Below are positions 13,506 through 26,100 of a DNA stretch of 64,000 bases, piece by piece. A model generated the notes under the pieces. The model ran no database searches, had not been told where the DNA came from, and saw nothing but the letters and a program-made list of their open reading frames with translations. Both the position numbers and the translations under genes were made by a program. The stretch is from Seriola aureovittata. Its lineage: Eukaryota; Chordata; Actinopteri; Carangiformes; Carangidae. The stretch covers positions 17,909,640 to 17,973,639 of the forward strand of contig NC_079384.1 of NCBI RefSeq assembly GCF_021018895.1, read 5' to 3'. Each line of letters starts with the position of its first letter. The stretch's first letter is position 1.

Positions 13506-13957
13506 TTTGGGTTATTTGACGTGGGATTGTATGAGGTAGTCATGCATAGTTGGTGTATTTATCTGCAGTAGATTCAGATCAGCAGGCTCTCAGTTAGCAG
13601 AGTTATGTGTTGCTGTGCACGGGGCGAGCAGGAAAAACATGTTTTAGACACTTATAAAAGACGCCCACCGAAACAATCCAATATCAGGTGAAATGGACGC
13701 TTAATTTAGAATATTTTCAGCGGTTTATCTCCCCGTGAAAACAGCACTTTCCTTTGGTACTACATTTTTTTTTCCAACTGCTGAACTACCATACTCCTAC
13801 GCACAAGCGCACCTAGGGAGCGCACTGTATTATGCTGCTTTCTCATTCACTCAGGTGAACTGCGGCGGCGGCGTAATACAGTCCTGCCCTACAGTCAGAA
13901 TCTACTCCACTGACTACACATGACTACCTCATACAACCTCACTTTAAATAGCCCGAA
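13506..13957. mobile_element. MITE with about 39-bp terminal inverted repeats
   Basis: The arm at 13506-13544, containing TGTATGAGGTAGTCATG, pairs with 13919-13957, containing CATGACTACCTCATACA. There are few mismatches over 39 bases. The interior of about 375 bp has no convincing gene. It is a non-autonomous DNA element by structure. Confidence 0.75.
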
Positions 13958-14030
13958 TTGATTCTGGTTCTAGTCTATAATGTTCTTTGAAATAGAAGTT
14001 ATTTGCATTTTGTTCGGGAAAAATCAAAAA

Positions 14031-14039
<9 letters not shown>

Positions 14040-14070
<31 letters not shown>
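14040..14070. repeat. (AT)n microsatellite
   Basis: An uninterrupted AT run preceded by a poly(A) stretch and followed by a short ACAC run. Confidence 0.9.
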
Positions 14071-14082
<12 letters not shown>

Positions 14083-15492
14083 GCATACATATGTATATAT
14101 TGGGCCTTTTATGCCATTTTTAGACAGACAGACGTGCAGCAGAGGTGTGGGAATGACCTGGAGATTGTCATCAGTGAAACTGGACCAAATCTAAACAAAT
14201 AGCTGTGTCTTTTGATTCTGTCTGATCTTATGTTTAACCTCCATCTTATCGCACCACACTCAGCTTCCTCCAGTCCAGAAAACCATATGCACTCATGGTG
14301 TGAAGCAGCGGTGCGTGTCCACTCATCACAGGCTGTAACTGTAGTTCCTCCACAGTGACTTTCCCTCTCAGATGGTTTCATTTGAAGGATTTGTTTTAGA
14401 GGCTCAAAAGAGGTGGAAGTGTCCAGTTTAACACAGGAAAAGAAGCTAAAATTAGTGGGAAAAGAAGCTAAAATTTAAAATTTTCTTTTCATATCCTATA
14501 GATCTTCCTCAGACCTTGCAGATATATGTCAGGATACTTTGGGAATGGGTTTCTGTACGTGTTGTTTCTACATCTGGCCCCTGGATTTTGTGTTAAAACA
14601 ACAGCAACATACAGCACATGTTTTCCCCTTTGCCTCTGTCGGTGTTGAACTCTCCCTTTCACCCAGCATGCTGTAGGTTCCCGCGGGGTTGATCAGCTGA
14701 CGTGTTTCAAAATGTGAGAAAAATTGAACATTACAGCAAAAAATATTCTTGTAGAGATTCAGTGATACTTCTGCATTAATGTGCTTCACATACTCTGAGG
14801 TACTGACTCTGAAACGATGAGCTTAAAGAGGAGATAACGGAGCCGCTGTGATCATCTGTGCTGCTAAGAAGGAAGAAACCAGGCAGTGTGACCGCTGTAA
14901 ATACTGAGAATCTATTTATTTTCTTAATATATAAACTCTCCAGCTCATCTGACGTGGTAGATGTTAGATATTTTTTAGTTAGGATGTGTAGCTACTCTAG
15001 CTGTGCTTAATTGTGTTCCACACCAACACCATTTTGCCTCTTTAATCTAAAGAGAAGGAGGATTAATTGTAAAGATAGACTCCAAAAGCCATTAATACTC
15101 AATGTCTGGAGAGGTTTTAGGTGATGTGTTTAATCTTTGTAACTTCGCACTGTCCTTTCTTTTTTTTTTTTCTTCATGTCCTGTGTTTTATGTCCTCATG
15201 CTCATTTCAGAAGAAGTTCAGAAGACGCAGTTTACAGATGCACATCGAAGTTCGTTCTGCCGTCGGCTCTAACCACTATTACTGTTCGTTCAATCTGCGG
15301 CAGCTTCTTGTGTCTCGTTGTCATGGAGGAGCTGTGGTTTACATTCGTCTTCTCGCAGTCATCGTTATGTGTGTGTTTGTGTCAGTGATGTAGTTGAAAT
15401 TACTGTAGGTTGTTTAGGATCTTTTTTTTTTTTTAAGCTTCCAGCTGACAGAATCTGTCTCAGACTCGCCTTCCTGCTGCAGGCGTGACGTT

Positions 15493-15868
15493 TAAAGGTC
15501 CCATATTTACGCTTTTATTTGAATTGTTGATCCATAAGAAAATATATTTGTGGTTTTAAGAACCAAGAACCATCTCAGTGTAGTTTCACATCTCCTCTCT
15601 CAGGCTTCTCTCTGGAACTATAGTAACAACAGGTCAGTGAGCCAATCAGAGGAGAGGAGGCTCTGAGCCTTAATCCTTTTGTTGTGACATCATAAAGTCA
15701 CAGAAGTCCTGACGGCTGGTTTTAAGGCTCAGTGTCTGAATACAGGCTGTGTGCATTTCTCTGTGGACTGAGGCTTTGATACTTTCACAGTATTAATATA
15801 GAACCTAGACCTGATCTATAATCAAACAACACATGGACATCTACCTTTATACTATATGGGACCTTTTA
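15493..15868. mobile_element. MITE, TTAA-flanked family, copy 1
   Basis: The left end reads TTAAAGGTCCCATAT; the right end ATATGGGACCTTTTAA is nearly its reverse complement. The body includes TATATTTGTGGTTTTAAGAA and GAAGTCCTGACGGCTGGTTT, both shared with copies at 26690-27156 and 40563-40905. TTAA at both ends suggests a piggyBac-like target, by inference. Confidence 0.75.
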
Positions 15869-17559
15869 AAAAAAATAAAAAAGGAGTTATCCCATCTGAA
15901 TTATCATCACCACCAACATGTTGCCACAGGTCACTGGTGTTTCAGTACGACTCACTGCTCCTGTTGAATCATTTGAAGACGGCACAGAGGATGTGAGAGC
16001 TGACGAGCCTCGTGACGCTGTTAAACTTGAACTTATAAGTCATTTGTTGTGTGCCAAACAATGTTTTTTTTTTTTTGCTAACTTGGGTTAATGTGAGTGC
16101 ACTCTTCTTCTGTGCATTAAGTCTCCACACCGAGTTCACCCCTGTGGATTCTGCTGTCAACTGCAGCTGAAGGAAAAAACAGTTAAAGGGCTTTTGATGT
16201 TGAAAATGTTGTTACAATAAATTCATCCTGGTTTTAAAATGTCTCCGGTTTTTGTGTCTGAGATGAAATATCATGTTTATGAGTCTCATTAGTCACCAGG
16301 AGGCAAATCTACTCTGCACCTCCCTTCACCGAAGATTTTGGCTGAAAATCCCTTAAAAGTTCAATTATTTGTAACTTTTACTATTTTCTCGATTTTTAAA
16401 TATTCTCTTAAATTCACATTTTTAAAAAGTACTTACATAACATATCACAGCATAACACCCAAGTGTTTTATATCACAATTTTCAGAACAATCTCCGCTAT
16501 TTCTATAATGAGTCCTACAGTACTGTGTGAACTGATCATTTGCCCCAAATGCGGAAAAATTGAAGCCCAGTTTTTGAAATTCTTCAAATCTCTCATGAAA
16601 ACGAACCATTACTGATGTGGCTGAATTGTTTTGGTGCTTGGAATGGGTTCTATCAAAGTCTTAGATTTCTAAAAAATACATATAATGTATGATAAATGCC
16701 TAAAATGAAGTAAATGTTAGAGGCCTGCCTATTGGCCTTCTAGCTCCGGCTGTGAGTCACATATGACCGTGCAAGAATATGAATCAGAGATTGGAGAGTC
16801 TACTAATTCTAATAACATTTAAACCACATTTCTATGCTGTCTTATCACAAAGATATTAATAGAAATATTTTATTTGACCTTAGAAGGTTAAACAAAACTC
16901 AAAAACTCAATTTACAATGATCAAAACTATGTTTGAACATTAGGTTCTATAGTTTTCCAGGCAGATCTGTGACTAAAGTCCTGATCCAGCCAATACCACA
17001 TCTGGTTCTGAGTACACATCAGTAGGAGATCTGCTCCACTGTCTCTACAGTGTAGTACTTTGGTGACCGTAACGCCACAGATTAGTTTAAGCTGGTTACA
17101 AAAACCACGAGAGAGAGAGAGGAAGAGGAAGATCTGGAGCTGCTACAGAAAAAGAAAGGATGATGAAAAGTAGCCGCTCTCCTCATATTTACCACAGAAA
17201 CTGTCCTAAAAGCAATCAACAGAGAGAGATAAAACTTGTTCCTAATGTTTGGTAAATCATTTAGTGATCATTTAAACCGGTTCAGAAGTGGCTCTCTCTT
17301 ATTTAATGATAAAATACACTTTTATTTAAAAAATGAATCTGTATCAGTATCTGTGACGCTGACGTGATAACGTTACTTGGTAACAGTTTGAAAGCAAATT
17401 TTGCGGCAACGCGCCTCACCCCTCCTGTAAACCAGAGATGGGGACTTCAGTTTAAGACTTGGACTCCAGTCGCTCTTAAGTCGCGCACCCAGTGACTTGA
17501 GACTCATCCTCAAAAGACTTGACTCAGACTCAAGATTTGGGAGTCCTGAAACCATCTTT
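15869..17559. other. Intergenic DNA, no feature recognised
   Basis: No exon, RNA gene or intact mobile element is evident. It includes a possible AATAAA near 16215, too far from the elongase stop (5.3 kb) to assign with confidence. Confidence 0.4.
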
Positions 17560-17740
17560 ATTTTATTACCTTAGCCAAGGAGGTTATGTGTTCATGCATG
17601 TCTTCATTTCACAGAACTGACCTGATTTGCACTGAACTTAGTGGAGGGAAATGGCATGAACCAGGAAAGAACCTGTTAGATTTTGGTGGAGATCCGGAAA
17701 TTTGAAAATTAAATTTGGAATATTACATCAACAGTGTTTT
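17560..17740. repeat. Relict dispersed repeat
   Basis: Phrases such as CCAAGGAGGTTATGTGTTCA and GATTTTGGTGGAGATCCGGA match a widespread fish interspersed repeat. The copy is decayed and ends in a poly(T) stretch. Confidence 0.45.
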
Positions 17741-18896
17741 TTTTTTTTTTAAACATCCTAAACTTGCAAATACAACAACTTTGGTGCAGGATGAGAAGTG
17801 GTACAGCTCACCCTGAGGGGAAGATGAAAAACTGTAAATTTCATGGCTTCCATCCAACAGCAGGCGCCTCAGTTCAGGCCTTTAAAATGTGTCTCCCAGC
17901 ACAGAGAAACCATTGTTTCAGTCAAATGCAGTGTACACACACAGACGAGAAGAGCATGAACAAACCTACACTCATTAAACTGTTCAAATCTAAACTGAAG
18001 TTTAGTGAGTGATGTCACTTTTATTTTCCACTTCTTCCTGCAGCATTTTAACAGACTTGAAGTGCCTCTGATGAACGGTAGTTTTTTTAACGTTTATGTT
18101 TTGCGGTATTTTGGAAGCATTGTGTCGTTGTGCACTGCAGCAGAAATCCCTGCCCCCCTGAGATTATCTTCTGTGCTGAGGATAAATAGATCGAGAACTC
18201 TGCGGAGTGGTAAATCCATCTCTCTGATAACCACCGTCCTCCGCCGTCACGACCAGTTAAATCCCAGAGTAACAGTAAAAACTACAGGAATTTGTCTCGG
18301 TGACACAGTTTAAAACCCCACCAGGCTCCTGCGCTCTTAAAACAAGCAGCTCCAGCGCCCCGCTCCCCCGGCTCACAGCCGGTCCTGGGCTGAGATATGA
18401 AGTGCTGGGAGGGCGGTGGGTTGATAGAGGACAAAGCTCTGCTCTGCTCAGCACATTAGTCTTGCAGCCGTGGGTGGTGACACCAGAGGACATGGAGGAC
18501 GGACACACTGTGAGGAGCTGAGTGTTAAAGCTTTGAACTGACTGATAAATTTAAAGGATGAGGGTCACGACTGCAGGTTTTCTCCACATGAAACCATGTT
18601 TTTATGATCATATTTAATATAACAGTCTGTTTCTCTGCAGCAAAATCTCATGAAGATTGTGTCCGGGGTGTAAAACATGATGGTACAAGTAAACCACATA
18701 TATACACACACATATATATATAGGAGTTAACGTTTTATTTTCATGCAGCACATTATGGGAATCACCAAAAATGTCCGTACAAAATTCCCTGCCAGTCAAT
18801 TTAATGGTAATTTGGATATTTCAGTCTGGACCAATTAACATCCAAACAGCCTCAGGCTACTTCACTGAAATAACCCAGCAACTGAACTGTCACGCT

Positions 18897-18899
<3 letters not shown>
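17741..18899. other. Intergenic DNA with a GC-richer patch
   Basis: No gene is recognised. Bases 18160-18500 are richer in GC and CpG than the surroundings and could be regulatory, but nothing specific can be named. Confidence 0.35.

Positions 18900-18927
<28 letters not shown>
18900..18927. repeat. (TG)n microsatellite
   Basis: An uninterrupted TG run in the intergenic region. Confidence 0.95.
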
Positions 18928-18930
<3 letters not shown>

Positions 18931-20552
18931 GAAGTGTATTATAAACAACTTATCTGCTAATAAATGTCACACAGGAGGTGTTAAAGTGAAGTGTTTTTGG
19001 TACCTTGGTGACACCGTTGATGTCTTTGTTCAGTCTGACCTCTGCAGCACAGCAGATGCTAAATGAAAAGGTTCAGTACAAACATACAAACGTACATCAG
19101 TGTAGAAATGGACTGAAGAACAAATTAAAACTGTCAAATTCCATCAGTAGGGCCACTACAATAACTGCAAACCCAGGGTTTGTACAACCTGGTGGACACA
19201 GTATTTAACAAACAACGGGTTAATATATTTCGCACACAGGTGTGTTGCAAATGTAATTAATTAAAGTTTTATTCAAATTTATAGCATCTGTGGTGATCCG
19301 GCCACTACAATGGGGCGATGGGTCACACTACTGAAATGGTTTCAACAGTATCCTGACTAAACTTTGACATATACCTGTCAGTATGTTCCTCTGATTGTAA
19401 CTACAGTCAAAATTCAAAATGTCATTTATGAGGTATTTTTTTATGCAAATGAGGTCAAAAGAAAGTGTAAAAGTTGCAGTACTGAGCTGGAATGAAGTTG
19501 ACTGAAAAAGTGTAATGCAATTATTGAGTAATAATTTCATACTTCATGTTTTTTCACAATTTATAAATCACACTTAAAAATACCAAAAGATTACACACTG
19601 TAATGTTAGTAGAAGTGGTTATTATCCACTCTCCCTTTACATGTTCCTGTATTACGTATGTTTACATAGACTACAGATACTTATTCTCACTACACATCTA
19701 TGCAGTTCAAATAATAATAAATCTATAAATAACAATACTGTACATGAGTACAAATATGAGGTACATACACTTTACACTTCTACTGCAGTACATGTCATTA
19801 TCACTCATTTGGCAGCTGCAGTCATTAACTACCACTGCTGCTACTGAACTACTAACATGTGACTTCATAATTAAGCCTGTGGCGCCCCCATGTGGAGGAG
19901 GAGGTTGTTGTTGTTGTTGTTGACGCTGAGCGGTTCACTGTAACAGAGAAACTCTGGCAACAGCAGCTTCACTCCATTTATACTCCATTTACTCCATTTA
20001 TTTCCCACTTCGACAGCAGTTAATTGGAAACAGCTGTGGGGACCTCTGCACAGGGGGAGCACGCGACCAACCACGTGAGGTTGCCTTCAGGAACCCTGGA
20101 AAAAACTGGTAATTCTGACCTTGAGATACATCAATTAATTAAAGAGCAATAATAGCTCTAATAACGAGAGTTTCAGTGTTAATATGTTAAACCTGAACTG
20201 TAATGAGACTGGTGTGAAGTAACATTTACCCAAGTACAACTTTAGTACAGGTTACAATTACTTACATTTTACTTTATACCACTCCACTATATTTATTTAA
20301 TAGCCTAGTTACTTTACTATAGTTGCACATAAAACACAAGTTCACATATAAAACAGTATATTAACAGAATATAAATTCATTTAAATGGACTCTGCTTTAA
20401 CCAGCTGCAACAGTAAAATGTTGTTTGCATGTTGATGAACAATGATGGAATATTATATACCGTATTATAATAAAATAAATAAGATATAACTTTATTCATC
20501 CCAAAATAATTGTTGGTTTGTAGCCTATACATAGTAAAATACATAAACGGTG

Positions 20553-20555
<3 letters not shown>

Positions 20556-20595
<40 letters not shown>
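20556..20595. repeat. (AT)n microsatellite
   Basis: An uninterrupted AT run about 40 bases long. The surrounding 18928-21288 shows no gene. Confidence 0.95.
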
Positions 20596-20598
<3 letters not shown>

Positions 20599-21286
20599 CT
20601 TTTATTTTTACTTTTAGCTAATCTTTGCTTTTTGGTAAAACAATTGGACAATTTTCCCTATTTGTTCGCCAACAGTTATTGAAAGGTGGAATGAGGTGAA
20701 ATGAAACTTACACACATCTGAGTCATGACAAGGAGACACAGGTCGGTCTGGCTTTTCTGTAAGACGCCACAAGATGAAAGAAGAGCTTCCATCTTTAACA
20801 ACGTGTTGGATTTGATGTTTTTATGTAAGATTTTAATGTGAAATGGTGTTAAATCAATATAGTGGAGTAAAATGTGGCAGAGTAGAAGTCCTATAAAGTA
20901 GCAGCATATGGAAATACTCGAAGAAAGTGCAAGTACTCCAGTAAATGTACTTAGTTACTGCAGAATTTTCCAGCCCCACATTACACAGACTTGAATTTAC
21001 TGCCACCTTTTCAACAGGAGTTTACAAAGGGCACCTGAAGGCAGCATAGTAGTTTTCTCGGAAACATTTCGAGCTGTTTAAGAAAAAAAAAAAACCCCAC
21101 ATGAAACACAATCTCCCAGAATACACTCACACAGACGTACTGCATTTATCTGCTGCTCAGCGGTGAAACCTGTTTCCAGGAACTAGACAGAGAACACAAT
21201 GACCGAAACACACCACAACAACAACTGCAGCAGCTACACTGATCCCACACAGGCCACATCAACAGTGTGTGGAGAATAAACAGAGT

Positions 21287-21288
<2 letters not shown>

Positions 21289-21323
<35 letters not shown>
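21289..21323. repeat. (CA)n microsatellite
   Basis: A CA run just upstream of the G-rich tract that may mark the tmem150a promoter. Confidence 0.95.
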
Positions 21324-21325
<2 letters not shown>

Positions 21326-21398
21326 CTCATATGGAGTCATTTCTGAGCTATAATGGGATGAAAACGTGATTTAAACCATCACACTGTCATATTATAAT

Positions 21399-21747
21399 AA
21401 GGGGGTGGGGCTGGGGGGCAGACTGGGGGGTGGCGGGGTCACACTCTGTGCTGGGAGGAGTTAGTTAGTAAGTTAGTGACTCCAGCTGCTCCTTCGACAC
21501 CGGATCATTACAGCTAGGGGCAGACGGGGGAGAGACGGGAGAGTGGGATGGATGAAAACAGGGGAGCGATCCTGATGTGATAACTCATCATCATCATCAT
21601 CTTCTTCATCATCATATTTGTCACATCTGGACCATGAAACCAGCTCAGACACAGCAGCTCGGACCCGCAGCGACTTGTTACAACTTTCCTTCGAGTCTGG
21701 AGGAGCTGAGATGAAACACTGAAGCTTTTTCACTGAGGAAACCAGAG
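21399..21747 (+). promoter_or_regulatory. Candidate promoter and non-coding exon 1 of tmem150a
   Basis: A G-rich tract at 21399-21440 has at least four runs of four or more G, so it could bind SP/KLF factors or fold as a G-quadruplex. About 300 bases on, the sequence ends in a good splice donor, ACCAGAG|GTAAAG, at 21747/21748. The next acceptor on this strand with coding sequence is the ATG exon at 23095. Linking the two is inference; transcript data would be needed. Confidence 0.3.
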
Positions 21748-22258
21748 GTAAAGACCAGACATGAGTCCCCGCTGCAGCTGCTTTACCTGCAGGACTTATA
21801 GTCATTACAGATACAAAACAAAGTAAGCTAATACCAGTGTTATCAAAGGAGATAAAGACTTTTTAAAAAGTTTAAAAACAGCATATTTTTAGCAGCGGTT
21901 TTGTAAGTGGTGGACAGAGATTGAGGTAGATGGAAAGTGAATGAACAAATAGGAAAACAGTTTGTTTCTCTTTTTCTCTGTTCTAATCGTCATGTTGCAA
22001 AACAGGAAATTAATCTAGTGCAGGTTTGATATTCAGTTATTTAAGTAATTTATCAAGTAAATCTACATATCACTATGCTACAACTTCTCGAATAATAATA
22101 TTTCATTTATACAACATTAAATAGAAATGCTCTTGTTAAAATTAAAATAAATTAGGACATCACTTCAGGATCTGGGGGTGTGAATAGAAAATGTGTCATT
22201 ATTTGACATTTAACACACTAAATTATGCAGCTGGATGCAGCTTTAAACATATATAAGA

Positions 22259-22560
22259 GAGCTGAAACAAAAAGTCGATTAATCAATTAATCAACTGTAA
22301 GAAAATTAGCAACTGTTTTGGATGATCGACTAATTGTTAAAGCAAAAATGTCCAAAATGTTCTCGTTCCAGTTTCTCTGATGTGAGGACTTGCTGCTTTT
22401 CTTTGTCTTAAACAGTGAATTGAATCTCTTTGAGTTTCCCGGTGTCGGTCAAGCAAAACATATTTCTTTCCCCAATTTTTTAAATATTTTGTGGACCACA
22501 TGGTTGATTGATCAAGAAAATAATAAGCAGAAAATTACGGAAAGTTAATCTACGATAGGT
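22259..22560. repeat. GATTAATC-type dispersed repeat
   Basis: Begins GCTGAAACAAAAAGTCGATT and ends AAGAAAATAATAAGCAGAAA. It contains AATTGAATCTCTTTGAG and is one of at least six decayed copies of this family in the window. Confidence 0.6.
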
Positions 22561-23113
22561 TTGAGAATAACCTAAGAAAATAATTGATCAAATTCAAGAA
22601 CCAAACATAAGTCAGCTCGTCAAATATGATTTTTTTTTCTTTTTATAGGACTTTAAGTTGCATTTAGGGGCAGCTTGAGAAGTGAATTTCTCATTATTTT
22701 ACCATTTAATGTACAAAATTTTCTTATTAATAAACCAAAAATTTGTCAAAAAATGTGAAAATTACCATCTTGAAATTGCTTGTTTTGTTCGACCAACAAC
22801 TAGAAACTTAAAGAGATTCTTTGACTGTTATTTACGGCAAAGAAAAGCAGCAAATCTGCACATCACAGAAACTGAGACAAGAAACTTTGGGTCCATTTTT
22901 GCTTAGACACTGACATTACGAGGGCCTCCATGTAGGCCTACTGTGATCCCACAGGTCCCTGAGTCCTGACCTTTTGTAGGCCTTCATTATTTCAGTTTTG
23001 AACTCAGGTTGTACCCCCCCCCCCCGACAGGATGTGCTGATACGACCCTGGTGAACTTACAGTGTGTGTGGTGTTTGTTGTTTTTTAACTGTAGCGACCT
23101 CCAGGTGGTCATC

Positions 23114-26100
23114 ATGTCCGTTTGGATGATCCTTCCTGTCAGCCTGCCTGTCTTCACCATCACTGGAATATGGGTTGTGTAAGTACCTCTGACTTATGTA
23201 AATATATACATCAGCTTGTCATTGCTTGTCTTTCATGTTCAACATTTGTAGGCAAACTTCGAGGTACAAAGTGCTGCAGCTCAGAGCTCCAGTTGTCTGT
23301 ACATAAGCACCTGTTATCGCTGCACTGATGGCGATGACCTCTGCTGGCCGCACGAAGTTCATATATGTAAAAGCGTTTCCTTTTTTGGAAGGAAAACAGC
23401 AACAGCTTGTTTATTCTGCAATTGTGTGGGAGAACAGTCATGGTTGAAATTCCTTCTGGCTGGTCTGGCATGTGTGTCCCTGTGTTTTAAACTCAGTCAC
23501 TTGCCCACACACAGCAGTCCCATCTGTAGCTCTTCACATGGCAGCAGCATTACTCAGTCAGAGCTGCTTCTTCTGTGGTCCTAATGAGCAGACAGGGTCA
23601 TTCAGCATCAGCAACAGGTGCTGGGAGCTGCTTTAGTGCCAATTTGGAGGAAACATCAACGACATCTGTAACAATTTTCTACAGAATTGAATGTAATGCA
23701 AGAATTAATGTACAAAATCAAGGGGAGATATCTTAAAGAAAAACATCCTCAAAGGAAAAATCTGATATTTTGGGAGAATTAAACAAGAAGGTTGATACCA
23801 CTCTAGTTTAAAACTTAGCGTAAAACCTGGAAACAAGGGGAAACAGCTTGGCTCTGTGTCATTTGCTTTTCCTTTTTTTAAACATATAGAATTTTCATGG
23901 AGATAAACATTTCACTTTGAAGGGGATATTTGTACATTTTTCTGCCACTGAACATGGTTTCTTGCCGGGAGCAGGTGGAGGTGACTTGTCGCTTGACAAC
24001 AGCTTCAGACATTGTTGCGTTTACAAGACAAGAGGTTATAATATGCCCTCTGAGCAACACTACTTCTTCAGGGCAGACTGGAGGCTACAGTGAGTCACTA
24101 TCAGAAAGTGACGAGCTAGCTTGTTCTACTTCAGCAGAAGAAAAAAGTGATAGAAACAAGAGTTAACATTGGTGTTGCTTTCCGTCTCTGGAGACAACTC
24201 CTGGTGAAAATAGCTAATTTAATGCCCCATAAAGCAGCGTAAAAACAGGGTTATGGCAAGAAATACAATACAGAAATAAATAGGTCAAGAAAACTGTCAA
24301 ACTCTGCAGAAAATAACTTAAAAATATCCACTTAAGATGGCTGCTTTCCAAGATCTTTAACATTTACTTAAATTCAAGAACAGTAATAAATCCTGCCACT
24401 CTCCAGGAGGTGGAACAGAAGATTTAAGAGAGCGATGGTAGACTGAAGGAGAAGAAGTTATTGTCAGCTATTTTACACATCCAGTATCATCATTACCTTT
24501 GGAAGAGCTGTTGAAGACGACTGAAAAGTCCTCCGTAATCCTGAATTGCACAAAAAAATAAAGGAGGTAATGTGAGTTTGGATTTCTCTTATCATCCGGT
24601 TGACTTTAAACAGCTAGCCTGGTTGTCTCCAAAGGTAATAACCTGTGCATAAACTGAGTTGTAACAATTCAGTGCTGGGCTGTTGACTTCCTGAAGTCTC
24701 CACTGGTTTCCTAGCAACCATACAGTGACGACAGGACAGAGCCACGTTAGCTGTGTCTGCCGTTCACTCATTCACCACCCCTATGAGACTATGTCCACAT
24801 CAAGCTGTTTAAATTTAAAAAAAAAACAAAAAACTGTTTTGTTGTGCGCCCACACTTTTCAAGTTGGTTTCATCGGGTCCTTCATCCACAGTGAAACACC
24901 TGAACAACATGAAAACTGCTAAATCCACAACACTGCTTCACAGCCAACATCTGATGATAAGAGGCGCGGACGTAAATAGGTTAATGACTGCTCTGCTGTG
25001 TGTTCAGCTGTATTGTATTTTATGAAGGTTATCCTCATAGCTTCACTGATACTGTGGCACGCAGCCCCTCACACTCTGGGCTGGGTTTGCGTCATTGTTT
25101 TGGAAAAACTGTTCCTTTAATGTTGTCTCAGCCCGGGGGACATGGAGTCAAAGTTACCTCCGTCTCTGCTGCATCACTGTCGACAGTTATCTGTTTTTAT
25201 CTGTCTCTGGAAGTCCCCTTCGTTTATGGAAGTTCAGTACTAAAGTCCTGGAGTCACCCTCTTATCTTACACACCTTCATTTACATCTCATGTAACTCAC
25301 GTGTGTGTATTCGAGGGGCAGTAGAAAAGGCCGGGACAATGATAATCTAATTATCAAAAACAACATACATGTCCCACAGAATCAGATAGTCGCCTTAAAG
25401 TCTCCCCTGGCTGCTCACAGTCACTTTTTCCAGTTATTGTTTCAGGCAATTAACTCTCAGGGATTTTAAAACTACAAACCAGAGACTCAGACTGTATCCA
25501 CTGAGATAAACCCCCTGTACAAACCCAGCCGGCTGCACGCGACAACAACACCTTCATACACCCTCTGCAGATTTAGGATGTTGAGATGCTTCACTTTTTT
25601 CTTTAAGTTTAACGTCAGCTGGTCTCTGTTTCGCCTCTTCCTCCTCTCCTTCCTCGGTGTGAGCGGGCCGACACAGTCTGCTCTGCGAGAAGCTTTTCAC
25701 ACCTTCGCTAAAGTGGACGCAGGGTTTTTTTTCACGGCAGGTCTCTGAAGATTTGTCCATCAGAGATGAGTCTGTGACCCCCCCCCCCCTCGTTCTGTCA
25801 GTCCCGTTGTTCTTCATACATGTCGACACCTGCCCTGCTTCAGCCTTTTCGAGTGCTGTTGTTGACCCAGAAACAGAAACTGAGGCTTGTGAAGTTTTGG
25901 TGGGAAAGACTGAAAACAAAAATAACATTTCATCCAAATCCAAGTAAATAACTTAAACTGCACAGAAACACTAGTTCAGACCAAAGTGCCGTGATTCCTG
26001 TTTGTTCAAGCAAACACAGATCAATTCCTCTGACCTGAGAGTCCCCTTGTTATCAGTGATCAGTAGATCCACTCCAACTATCACATGTTTGATTTTCACT

